Shown here piece after piece: positions 16,540 through 23,088 of a DNA stretch of 35,878 nucleotides; position 1 is the stretch's first letter; the number at the start of each line of letters is the position of its first letter. The position numbers were made by a program, and so were the translations under genes. The DNA lies in NCBI GenBank assembly GCA_947627945.1, contig CANQYC010000004.1, positions 1-35,878 on the forward strand. Reading direction: 5' to 3'. Under the pieces are notes generated by a model that saw nothing but the letters and a program-made list of their open reading frames with translations, ran no database searches and was not told where the DNA came from. Source of the stretch: an uncultured Clostridia bacterium. Its GTDB lineage: Bacteria > Bacillota > Clostridia > Oscillospirales > Ruminococcaceae.

Positions 16540-17439
16540 ATGCGTTTGAAATCAAAGATCATTGCAACGGCTGTGCTGTTTGCTGCGGCGGTCGGCACAG
16601 CCTGTGCATGGTATTTTATCGACCGTGATCACGGTATCCCGACCGTTCAGGACGTGCCGCTCGATTCGGTGGCACCCGTCCCGCAGACGGAACCCACTAC
16701 GGAGCCGCCGCCGATCTCGACCGGAGAAGAAAACGGACTGACCGGGATGGCAAAGTCCCTGCTGGCGTACAATGCCGATACAGTGGGCTGGATCACCATT
16801 CCGGAGACCAAGGTCAACAACCCCATCGTCCAGAAGACGAAGCAGGAGGAGAGCTGGTATTATCTCGATGTCAGCTTCGGACATGAGCCTTACCGTGCGG
16901 GGACGGTCTTTTTGGACTACCGTGATGTGTTCGGCTTCGATGAGGATGCACAGTCCGACAATCTGCTGCTCTATGGGCATAATATGGCGAATAACACGAT
17001 GTTCGGGTCGCTGCGCCGCTATCGGCAGGATCTGTCGTTCTATAAGACGGCACCGTTCATCGAGCTGTATTCCAATTATCAGCATTATACATACGTCATT
17101 TTCGGACAGGTCATCACAAGTGGCAGCGGCGATGCGGAGTGGCGTTACTGGGATATGGAGGAATTTGCCGACAAACAGGCATTTGACGACTTTGTGGACA
17201 CGGTACATGAGAAGAATATGGTAGATATCCCGATCGACGTGCAGTACGGCGACAAGCTGCTGACGTTGTCTACCTGCTATTCCGATGCGGATAATTCCCG
17301 CTTTCTCGTGATCGCACGCAGACTGCGTGAAGATGAGACGCCGGAGACCTTTGCGGAAGTATTTGCAGAGGAACCCGAAACGACCGAAGAAGCATCCACG
17401 GAGGAGACCACGGAGGAAACGACCGAAACCGAGGAATGA
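16540..17439 (+). CDS. Second class B-type sortase with Thr/Glu-rich tail
   Basis: The 299-residue protein has an N-terminal transmembrane anchor (about 5-24) and a sortase domain closely similar to that of the gene upstream (DTVGWITIPETKVNNPIVQ against DTVGYIQIPETEIYYPVVQ). Catalytic residues are His147 (LYGHNM), Cys246 (LTLSTCYS) and Arg260 (VIARRLR). After the domain comes an acidic low-complexity tail rich in Glu and Thr (about 265-299). GGAG lies upstream of the ATG, 9 bases after the first sortase stop. The two look like a tandem duplication that has diverged, keeping both active sites but changing the cytoplasmic and tail regions. Confidence 0.92.
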   Translation: MRLKSKIIATAVLFAAAVGTACAWYFIDRDHGIPTVQDVPLDSVAPVPQTEPTTEPPPISTGEENGLTGMAKSLLAYNADTVGWITIPETKVNNPIVQKTKQEESWYYLDVSFGHEPYRAGTVFLDYRDVFGFDEDAQSDNLLLYGHNMANNTMFGSLRRYRQDLSFYKTAPFIELYSNYQHYTYVIFGQVITSGSGDAEWRYWDMEEFADKQAFDDFVDTVHEKNMVDIPIDVQYGDKLLTLSTCYSDADNSRFLVIARRLREDETPETFAEVFAEEPETTEEASTEETTEETTETEE

Positions 17440-17467
17440 TCGACATAGAAACGGAGATGTAAGTAAC

Positions 17468-18895
17468 ATGGTTCATGTATCTATCCGGCGGACGACCGCA
17501 GGTGCGGCGGCAATTTTGCTTGCTTGTCTTGTCTGTGTATATGCGGGCAGCGCAGCAGCAAAAGATGCCATCCCCACGGAGACTGTCACGGAGGAAACAG
17601 CAACAGAGGAGACAGGGGAGACCAGTGCCGTGACCGTCGTTCACAGCGGCGATCTCATGGAGGAAGACTACCATCCCAAGACATGGTGGAAAGCCGATGT
17701 GGATGAGTATGATGACCTCTCCCTTGTCAGCTACGAGACCGTAAAACTGCGGGACACCAATGACGCCGAGGGAGCCGAGCTGATCGCACAGGGGAAGGAC
17801 GACACCATTGTTTCCCGTGTTCCGGCAAGCTCTGCCGTTCCTGAGACCGCAGACGGTACATTTGCTTTCACGACCTACGGCTATGGGCATGGTGTCGGCA
17901 TGAGCCAGAACGGTGCCAATTTCTATGCAAAATATGCCGGATGGAGCTACCAGGACATCCTGTTCCACTACTATCCGGGCACCACGCTGATGAATACCGG
18001 GACGGCGGAGAGCGAGATCGTCACGGTGCAGGGCGTACCGGGGAATGTTCTTCAGACCATTTCCGAAGTCGTTTACAATGAAGTCGGTTCTACGTTCCAT
18101 GTGGAGTGCATGAAGGCACAGGCAGTCGCTGCCTATACCTATATCAAGTACTATAACGGTGACGGACATGATCTGATCCGGAAGCCGAACCCGCCGCAGA
18201 ATGTCATTGATGCCTGTGCATCGGTGCTGGGCGAGGCACTGTATTATCGCAACAGCTACTGCGTGACGATGTTCTGTGCATCGAGCGGCGGCATCACTGC
18301 CAACAGTGCAGATGTGTTCTATGCCGATATCCCGTATCTGCGCAGCGTTTCAAGTGAGTATGATGAAGCGTATGACCCGCACTGGGGAGAGGTGACGACC
18401 TACTCCATAGAGGAAGTGCGCAGACGTTTACAGGCTGCCTATGGCATCCGTCTGTCGGGTGATCCGAGGCAGTGGATCCAGCTCGTAGAGGGCAACGGCG
18501 GCTATATCCGTGAGGTGATCGTGGACGGAAAGATCACTGTCAAGGGCAATGCATTCCGCAGCGTAATGGGGCTGAAATCCCCGAAGTTCACCTATATCTG
18601 CAATATCAACGGCATGGAAGCAGAGACAGAGCCCGCCACGGAGACAGATCCGGTCTCCGCAGAGCTTTCCGCACCATCCACGCTGCCGGTCGACACCACA
18701 CCAGAGCCGACAGAGAAAGCAGAAGCACCGACCGCAGCTGCCACACAGGTCGTAACGACCGAGCCGGAGACGGTGGATGCGACGGAACCGGAAGAGATCA
18801 TTGAACAGACGGAACCTGCGACAGACATTCCCGAGGAAAGCACTGAGGAAATGACGGCACCACCGCTCGATAAGGTTATCTTCGCTCTGGAGTAA
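17468..18895 (+). CDS. SpoIID/LytB-like secreted protein with apparent circular permutation
   Basis: The 475-residue protein has a signal sequence or anchor (about 7-31). At about 138-176 it carries TYGYGHGVGMSQNGANFYA and HYYPGTTL, which in SpoIID and LytB lie at the very C-terminus. The SpoIID core follows: VVYNEVG with Glu205 (matching the catalytic Glu of SpoIID), MKAQAVAAYTY, ASSGGITANSADVF, PYLRSV, FRSVMGLKSPKFTY (to about 380). A Thr/Glu/Pro-rich tail of about 90 residues closes it. SpoIID is a lytic transglycosylase acting on denuded glycan, so peptidoglycan binding or cleavage is likely. GGAG lies 11 bases before the ATG, rather far. It is the third gene of the sortase operon. Confidence 0.85.
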   Translation: MVHVSIRRTTAGAAAILLACLVCVYAGSAAAKDAIPTETVTEETATEETGETSAVTVVHSGDLMEEDYHPKTWWKADVDEYDDLSLVSYETVKLRDTNDAEGAELIAQGKDDTIVSRVPASSAVPETADGTFAFTTYGYGHGVGMSQNGANFYAKYAGWSYQDILFHYYPGTTLMNTGTAESEIVTVQGVPGNVLQTISEVVYNEVGSTFHVECMKAQAVAAYTYIKYYNGDGHDLIRKPNPPQNVIDACASVLGEALYYRNSYCVTMFCASSGGITANSADVFYADIPYLRSVSSEYDEAYDPHWGEVTTYSIEEVRRRLQAAYGIRLSGDPRQWIQLVEGNGGYIREVIVDGKITVKGNAFRSVMGLKSPKFTYICNINGMEAETEPATETDPVSAELSAPSTLPVDTTPEPTEKAEAPTAAATQVVTTEPETVDATEPEEIIEQTEPATDIPEESTEEMTAPPLDKVIFALE

Positions 18896-18907
18896 TAATG
18901 AACAAAG

Positions 18908-18938
18908 ACGGCATTGGCGCAAGCGGGTGCCGTTTCTT
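18908..18938 (+). terminator. Terminator of the sortase/SpoIID-like operon
   Basis: ACGGCATTGGC (18908-18918) and GCGGGTGCCGT (18923-18933) pair except at one position (two G-T pairs) around a GCAA tetraloop, followed by TTCTT. It lies 13 bases after the stop codon. Confidence 0.65.
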
Positions 18939-18970
18939 GCTGGCAGGGATTCCGGGAGGGGATGATATAG

Positions 18971-19004
18971 AAAGTTGCACAAAATACAAATTTTGTGCAA
19001 CTTT
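18971..19004. repeat. Perfect 15-bp inverted repeat between convergent operons
   Basis: AAAGTTGCACAAAAT (18971-18985) and ATTTTGTGCAACTTT (18990-19004) are perfect complements around the loop ACAA. No proper T-run follows on either strand. It may be a bidirectional terminator or stability hairpin, or a protein site. Confidence 0.6.
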
Positions 19005-19022
19005 GTGTTTTACAGAAGTGAG

Positions 19023-19060
19023 GGGGGCGGCAGAGGGGCTTTCCCCGCCTGCCGCTCCCA
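19023..19060. repeat. GC-rich imperfect hairpin after cotJC
   Basis: GGGGCGGCAG and CTGCCGCTCCC flank an inner GGGG-CTTT-CCCC stem. It lies just past the cotJC stop on the minus strand and has no T-run. It probably protects the 3' end of the cotJ transcript. Confidence 0.45.
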
Positions 19061-19068
19061 AATTTGAG

Positions 19069-19695
19069 TTACTTCTTCTTTTTGCAGTTTCTCCCGCAGG
19101 TCTTGTCGAAAGACGGATTGCAGGCGTAGAAGTTGCGTGCATCCAGCATATCCTGCACCATGCGGGTGGCTTCGCCGAACCGCTGGAAGTGTACGACTTC
19201 ACGCTCCCGCAGATACCGGATCGGGTCGATCACATCCGGATCGTCCGCCAGCCGCAGGATGTTGTCATACGTTGCCCGTGCTTTCTGCTCGGCTGCCATG
19301 TCCTCCGTCAGGTCTGCGAACGCATCGCCCTTGGTCTGGAAGTACGCTGCCGTAAACGGCACACCGGCTGCGGATGCCGGATAGATGCCGCCCGCATGAT
19401 CGACAAAGTACTTGTCAAAGCCATATTTTTTGATGTCCTTTTCGCTCAGATCTCTTGTGAGCTGGTAGATGATGGCAGACACCATCTCCATGTGTGCCAG
19501 CTCCTCGGTGCCGATGTCCGTCAGCAGTCCCTTGATCTTGTCGGTCGGCATGGCATACCTCTGGTTGAGGTAGCGCATGGAGGCGGTCAGCTCTCCGTCC
19601 GGACCGCCGAGCTGGCTCATGATGATCTGCGCCATCTGCGGATCGGGTTTCTTGATCTTGACGGGATATTGCAGCTTTTTCTCATACATCCACAT
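19069..19695 (-). CDS. cotJC: Manganese catalase-family spore coat protein CotJC
   Basis: The 208-residue protein is a ferritin-like four-helix protein of the manganese catalase family, which decomposes hydrogen peroxide at a di-Mn site. Candidate metal ligands are in GELTASMRYLNQRY, GTEELAHMEM, AEQKARATYDNI and REREVVHFQRFGE. The C-terminus ends with CNPSFDKTCGRNCKKKK, a Cys-containing tail of the CotJC type. The ATG is 3 bases after the cotJB stop (TGA GTT ATG), and a second ATG two codons on is possible. In Bacillus the CotJ proteins are spore-coat components; homologues are also kept in Ruminococcaceae not known to sporulate, so a role in oxidative stress is possible. Confidence 0.93.
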   Translation of the reverse strand: MWMYEKKLQYPVKIKKPDPQMAQIIMSQLGGPDGELTASMRYLNQRYAMPTDKIKGLLTDIGTEELAHMEMVSAIIYQLTRDLSEKDIKKYGFDKYFVDHAGGIYPASAAGVPFTAAYFQTKGDAFADLTEDMAAEQKARATYDNILRLADDPDVIDPIRYLREREVVHFQRFGEATRMVQDMLDARNFYACNPSFDKTCGRNCKKKK

Positions 19696-19698
19696 AAC

Positions 19699-19953
19699 TC
19701 AGTTCGCCTCTCTTTCCCACGGGTAGGGACCCTTGCCCCAGTTCCATTTCTTCTCCGCATCGCTCTGGATCGCCTGAATGGGACCATAGAGCTTGACGTA
19801 TTCCCTGACCGCCTCTTCCCGTTTCGTGCGGTACTTGCGGTATAGCTGCATCGCATTCCTGCAGTTCGGGTGCGTATCGAGATACAGCATCAGATCGTAA
19901 AGCGCAAAATCATATTTCTGTATGATCTGCATCAGTTCATTCCGGCTTTTCAT
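19699..19953 (-). CDS. cotJB: Spore coat protein CotJB
   Basis: The 84-residue product MKSRNELMQIIQKYDFALYD continues with LYLDTHPNC and YGPIQA, then NWGKGPYPWE, which are the conserved features of CotJB. The chosen ATG (19951-19953) overlaps the cotJA stop as ATGA and leaves GGAGG 12 bases upstream. An ATG three codons earlier (19960-19962) sits only 3 bases from GGAGG. Alignment to the usual N-terminus favours the later one. It acts with CotJA and CotJC in a coat sub-layer in Bacillus; its biochemical function is unknown. Confidence 0.88.
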   Translation of the reverse strand: MKSRNELMQIIQKYDFALYDLMLYLDTHPNCRNAMQLYRKYRTKREEAVREYVKLYGPIQAIQSDAEKKWNWGKGPYPWEREAN

Positions 19954-20198
19954 TTTGCGCATTCACCTCCCATTGGCTGCTGCGGTGCAAAGGGTTTGTC
20001 AAGCACCGGGAACATGGTGCCGTTCCGGAACCCCTCTTCGGAGTGGTAGATCTCGCCCCACTGCTGGTACGGCACATACGCCATACCGGGGGGCGTCACC
20101 GGCGGGAACACACTGGTCGGCTGGTCGTCATCGTTCTCCCGCTGCAGGAGTGCGGCATCCAGCGACTGTGCCATCTCTTCAAATGCATGAAGCTCCAT
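19950..20198 (-). CDS. cotJA: Spore coat-associated protein CotJA
   Basis: The 82-residue product contains MAYVPYQQWGEIY, RNGTMFP and LDKPFAPQQPMGGECAK, which match the CotJA signature (a xPYQxW core and GTxFPxLxKPF). The start is the ATG at 20196-20198; further upstream the frame has no start codon near the strong AAAGGAG at about 20230. Only a GGA is present close to the ATG, so initiation may be weak or use a structured leader. First gene of the cotJABC operon, with promoter at 20270-20299. Confidence 0.8.
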   Translation of the reverse strand: MELHAFEEMAQSLDAALLQRENDDDQPTSVFPPVTPPGMAYVPYQQWGEIYHSEEGFRNGTMFPVLDKPFAPQQPMGGECAK

Positions 20199-20245
20199 AT
20201 CTATCCAGTCGTCCGTCTTGCGGCGGACGCTCCTTTCTCTCGATT

Positions 20246-20263
20246 CACATGCGTTTGCATGTG
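20246..20263 (-). promoter_or_regulatory. Hairpin at the predicted 5' end of the cotJ mRNA
   Basis: CACATGC (20246-20252) and GCATGTG (20257-20263) form a perfect 7-bp inverted repeat with a 4-base loop. It lies 6-7 bases downstream of the -10, at the predicted transcription start, so it is either a 5' mRNA stabiliser or an operator. Confidence 0.5.
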
Positions 20264-20269
20264 TAATGC

Positions 20270-20299
20270 AGTATATGCCTGACGTGACGGGATTGTCAA
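20270..20299 (-). promoter_or_regulatory. cotJ operon promoter
   Basis: On the minus strand -35 TTGACA (20294-20299) and -10 TATACT (20270-20275) with 18-bp spacing. This is a vegetative sigma-A-type promoter, not the sigma-E type expected for a mother-cell coat operon. Confidence 0.7.
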
Positions 20300-20341
20300 T
20301 CGGAATATGCTGGTATCCCGTAAAAAGTGTACAAAAAAAGC

Positions 20342-20370
20342 TTGACATGGGCTTTGAAATATGATATAAT
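20342..20370 (+). promoter_or_regulatory. Promoter of the GH25-dockerin gene
   Basis: Perfect -35 TTGACA (20342-20347) and -10 TATAAT (20365-20370) with 17-bp spacing and TGA before the -10. A leader of about 105 bases precedes the ATG. The inverted repeat GTTACA-GTCT-TGTAAC (20381-20396) lies at about +4 to +20. Confidence 0.88.
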
Positions 20371-20481
20371 GAGAATATAAGTTACAGTCTTGTAACCATT
20401 TTGCTCCAGATATAGAAAAGGGAGCGGAACAAGGGAGTGGGGGAACATTCTGAAAGTTTATCTTTGAAAGGAAGTTCTGCC

Positions 20482-22023
20482 ATGGAATTTTTCAGAAAGG
20501 GGCGGCGTTTTGCAAAGGGGCGGCGTCTTGCTGCGGTACTCTGTGCGGGTCTTCTCGCTGCACAGTGCGCTTTTGTGAAGCCATTTGTCTCCGCTGCGGA
20601 AGATGCGGCGTATGCACAGGATGTTGCGGAACGCTATGCCCTCTATCAGAAAGAAGATCCGGAGCGTTTCACGGAGAGTGAAGCGTATACGATTTCGAGA
20701 GCCACACCCACGATCAGCAGTCTGACACATAATACACGCTTTGCCAATTATGTAAAGGTGGACGGTATCGATGTGTCCAAATTTCAGGGGGACATCAACT
20801 GGAGCAAGGTCGCAAAAGACGGCGTGAAGCAGGTCATCATCCGTGCCGGGTTCCGTGCCTATGCGACAGGTGAAGTCGTGGAAGACCCGAAGTTCCGCAC
20901 CAACCTCGAGGGAGCCACTGCGGCGGGGCTGGATGTCGGACTGTATTTCTTCACGCAGGCACTGAATACGAAAGAAGCCGTGGAGGAGGCGGATTTTGTC
21001 CTCTCCAAGCTGGCGGGCTATCCCCTTACGCTGCCGATCTACATAGACATTGAAAATGTGGACTATGACACCGGACGTCTCGACAGTGCCGGGCTGAACA
21101 ATGCGCAGCGCACTGCCATCTGCAAGGCGTTCTGTGACACCATTGAGGCGGGCGGCTACCGTGCCGGCGTCTATGCCAACAAGTACTGGCTGACCACGCA
21201 GCTCAATGCGGGAGAACTGGAAGATCGCTATGCGATCTGGCTGGCACATTATACCGATAAGACAGACTATACCGGCGAGTACCAGACATGGCAGTATAGC
21301 TGCAAGGGTACTGTCAGCGGCATCGACTATGCCGTTGACCGGGATGTGTGCTATTCAAAGAAAGTCTCCTATGCCGCAGACGGGCTGACGATCGAGGAGA
21401 TCGGGGCAGCTGTCAAGCCGGTCATGGTCGGCGATGGAAAAATAACATATACTTCCTCGGATCCTGCCGTTGCTTCTGTCAGCAGCACTGGCGAGATCAA
21501 GGCGATCCGCAGCGGTACGGCGGTGATCACTGCCACTTCGAGCAACGGCACGAAGGACACGATCGAGATCACTGTAGGCTATGAGAAGCATATCCGGCTG
21601 AATTATGACCACATGGTCTTTGCGGATATCGGTGCAAGTGAGAAGCTCTCCTCTTCTGTGCAGGTCAGCTTCGCCTCCACGGATGAGAGCGTGGTGACGG
21701 TCTCGAAGGATGGTGTGGTGGAAGCGGTCGGCTTTGGTACAGCGGATGTGATCGCAGAGGATGATAATGGCAACAAGGGCGTCTGCCCTGTGACGGTCGC
21801 TGTCTATGAAAAGGGCGACTGCAACCTCGACGGACGTGTCAATGCCTCAGATGCCGCAGCAGTGCTTTCCTGCGCTGCCGGTCTTGGTGTGGGAAGATCC
21901 ATGCCCAACATGACGGACTATGAGTTCGGATTGTATGACTACAATGCGGATGGCGTCGTCAATGCATCCGATGCAAGCGGCATTTTGCTCTACAGTGCAA
22001 AGCTCGGCGCAGGGAGTCTCTGA
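20482..22023 (+). CDS. Secreted GH25 lysozyme with Big_2-like domains and type I dockerin
   Basis: The 513-residue protein has a signal peptide (about 1-38, basic then hydrophobic, AQCAFVKPFVSAAE). The GH25 muramidase domain (about 92-290) shows GIDVSKFQGDINW with Asp97, and IYIDIEN with catalytic-type Asp189 and Glu191, plus WQYS. Two Big_2-like domains (about 300-445; TYTSSDPAVASVS, FASTDESVVTVS) follow. The C-terminus (about 447-513) is a type I dockerin with two calcium loops, GDCNLDGRVNASD and YDYNADGVVNASD. It should cleave the glycan backbone of peptidoglycan and dock onto a cohesin. The ATG follows GAAAGGAAG with 7-base spacing; a GTG further upstream would disrupt the signal peptide. 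Confidence 0.93.
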   Translation: MEFFRKGRRFAKGRRLAAVLCAGLLAAQCAFVKPFVSAAEDAAYAQDVAERYALYQKEDPERFTESEAYTISRATPTISSLTHNTRFANYVKVDGIDVSKFQGDINWSKVAKDGVKQVIIRAGFRAYATGEVVEDPKFRTNLEGATAAGLDVGLYFFTQALNTKEAVEEADFVLSKLAGYPLTLPIYIDIENVDYDTGRLDSAGLNNAQRTAICKAFCDTIEAGGYRAGVYANKYWLTTQLNAGELEDRYAIWLAHYTDKTDYTGEYQTWQYSCKGTVSGIDYAVDRDVCYSKKVSYAADGLTIEEIGAAVKPVMVGDGKITYTSSDPAVASVSSTGEIKAIRSGTAVITATSSNGTKDTIEITVGYEKHIRLNYDHMVFADIGASEKLSSSVQVSFASTDESVVTVSKDGVVEAVGFGTADVIAEDDNGNKGVCPVTVAVYEKGDCNLDGRVNASDAAAVLSCAAGLGVGRSMPNMTDYEFGLYDYNADGVVNASDASGILLYSAKLGAGSL

Positions 22024-22050
22024 GCATCTTCTCCCCTGCTGGGATTAGAA

Positions 22051-22075
22051 AAATATAGAAAAGTCCTCTATATTT
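22051..22075 (+). repeat. AT-rich hairpin in front of the GH25 terminator
   Basis: AAATATAGA (22051-22059) and TCTATATTT (22067-22075) are perfect complements with a 7-base loop. It precedes the main terminator. Confidence 0.5.
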
Positions 22076-22078
22076 GAC

Positions 22079-22118
22079 AAAAAGAGACAGGAGCTTTCAT
22101 GCTCTTGTCTCTTTTTTT
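22079..22118 (+). terminator. Terminator of the GH25-dockerin gene
   Basis: AAAAGAGACAGGAGC pairs with GCTCTTGTCTCTTTT (one G-T pair) around the 6-base loop TTTCAT, with a run of T after the stem. One of the strongest terminators in the window. Confidence 0.9.
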
Positions 22119-22139
22119 GGATTTTTTTGCGCATAGGGG

Positions 22140-22168
22140 TTGCATTTTCCGGAGAAGTGTGGTATAAT
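22140..22168 (+). promoter_or_regulatory. Promoter of tRNA-Ser
   Basis: -35 TTGCAT (22140-22145), 17-bp spacer, -10 TATAAT (22163-22168) with TGG before it. The spacer starts with TTTCCGGAGAA, the recurring spacer motif. Confidence 0.85.
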
Positions 22169-22186
22169 AGAATAGTAATGTGTCAT

Positions 22187-22277
22187 GGAGATGTATCGAA
22201 GAGGTCATAACGAGAACGACTCGAAATCGTTTGGTCGGTAACACGGCCCGTGGGTTCGAATCCCACCATCTCCGCCA
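22187..22277 (+). tRNA. tRNA-Ser (anticodon CGA)
   Basis: Class II tRNA with a long variable arm. Acceptor GGAGATG/CATCTCC, anticodon loop CTCGAAA with anticodon CGA, T arm GTGGG-TTCGAAT-CCCAC, discriminator G and encoded CCA (22275-22277). It borders the disrupted dehydrogenase region. Confidence 0.95.
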
Positions 22278-22287
22278 GATACAGAGA

Positions 22288-22311
22288 AACGCCGCAGATG
22301 CGGCGTTTTTT
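22288..22311 (+). terminator. Terminator of tRNA-Ser
   Basis: AACGCCGC (22288-22295), loop AGAT, GCGGCGTT (22300-22307), followed by TTTT. Confidence 0.9.
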
Positions 22312-22330
22312 GTTACCTCTCCCCTGCTGA

Positions 22331-22432
22331 TCAGATCGCCGGCATGACCCTGCCGCCGCTGACCGGGATGTAGGCACCGGTCGTGAAGCTTGCCAGATCG
22401 GACAGCAGGAATGCAATCATGTTGGCGACTTC
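22331..22432 (-). pseudogene. 3' remnant of a short-chain dehydrogenase/reductase gene
   Basis: On the minus strand this reads EVANMIAFLLSDLASFTTGA and ends IPVSGGRVMPAI-stop, the classic C-terminus of FabG-like SDR proteins (EVA-x-x-IAFL-x-SD, TGA-x-x-xV-x-GG). The catalytic YxxxK region and most of the Rossmann fold are missing. Together with the fragment at 23150-23299 it represents about 84 of the expected 240-250 residues; the middle, about 160 residues, is absent and AT-rich DNA lies in its place. GC-rich codon use here matches the genome, unlike the DNA just beyond 22433. Confidence 0.85.
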
Positions 22433-22435
22433 CCT

Positions 22436-22772
22436 TAATTTCTTCTTGTACTCTATGTCGTGCCTCTGCAGTTCGCTTAAGGCTTGGAACACACTTATTT
22501 ATATACACGGATAGCAAAGCATATGCAGCTATTGTTTCATCTTGGCATCTGTATAATAAACGATGTGTATTACGTTCGGTAAAGAATAGCGAATAACCCG
22601 CTCTATCCGAATGTTCAAAATCATAATAGATTTCAGGATAGGAATGATCTATATCCACAATAAGCGACTGATGATATTGTATAAAATCTATATCTGGGGG
22701 AGCTAACAAGCCGTTGCTATTACAAAGTATCTGGTTAAAAAATTCTTGGAAACGAGCAATCACTTTATTCAA
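22436..22772 (-). pseudogene. AT-rich ORF B, unknown protein, truncated or frameshifted
   Basis: I choose a TTG start (22770-22772) because GGAGGGGG lies 8 bases upstream. A TTG at 22829 would be in frame but lacks such a site. The product begins LNKVIARFQEFFNQIL and includes PEIYYDFEHSDRAGYSLFF and ETIAAYALLSVYINKCVPSL. I do not recognise the family; small acidic proteins like this include immunity proteins of polymorphic toxins, a weak guess. After VPSL (about 22480) the frame turns basic and runs on into the dehydrogenase remnant and antisense tRNA. The neighbouring frame gives SELQRHDIEYKKKLR, a far more protein-like end, suggesting a one-base insertion near 22476-22482. Composition is visibly AT-rich against its flanks. 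Confidence 0.5.
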
Positions 22773-22833
22773 GGACGATTCCCCCTCCAAACGCTTGTTC
22801 TGTAATGTTTCCCAATAAATCAGCTTCAAGCAA

Positions 22834-23088
22834 TCAATTTAATTTAGCAATTATCGAATTTACTAAATCTTCACCATTAAAATAGTCACCATAGTTTAAC
22901 TTATCGCCTCTTTCTATATAAAACAAACGATAAATGGTATGCATATTATTCAACACTTTTTCGATTTGAAAGTAGCTCTGCCAATCAAGTTTAATGATAA
23001 CCTTGTCGTTTGAAACAGTAATATTTACAGATCTTCTGGTTGAAGAATAAATGCGGCTAATGGTTTCCTCGTTGAAGATGTCAGTCAC
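22834..23088 (-). CDS. AT-rich ORF A, unknown 84-residue protein
   Basis: The GTG start (23086-23088) follows GGAGG with 7 bases of spacing. The product begins MTDIFNEETISRIYSSTRRS and includes SYFQIEKVLNNMHTIYRLFY and GDYFNGEDLVNSIIAKLN. I do not recognise a family. After the TGA (22834-22836) the same frame stays open for 22 codons (LLEADLLGNITEQAFGGGIV, then LE) to a TAA at 22765-22767 that overlaps the start of ORF B. The original gene may therefore have been about 107 residues, with the TGA a later nonsense change. Its start overlaps the stop of an upstream fragment, as in a tight operon. The AT-rich composition marks it as foreign relative to its flanks. Confidence 0.55.
   Translation of the reverse strand: MTDIFNEETISRIYSSTRRSVNITVSNDKVIIKLDWQSYFQIEKVLNNMHTIYRLFYIERGDKLNYGDYFNGEDLVNSIIAKLN

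Noticed and set aside
18898-19068. Small gene after the SpoIID-like gene beginning at the ATG at 18898
   Set aside because: The frame has no Shine-Dalgarno of its own, includes two hairpins and runs antisense through cotJC.
22068-22829. 253-codon reading of ORF B through the dehydrogenase remnant and tRNA-Ser
   Set aside because: The C-terminal half is translated from an out-of-frame SDR remnant, a terminator and the antisense of a tRNA, so it cannot be a natural protein end.
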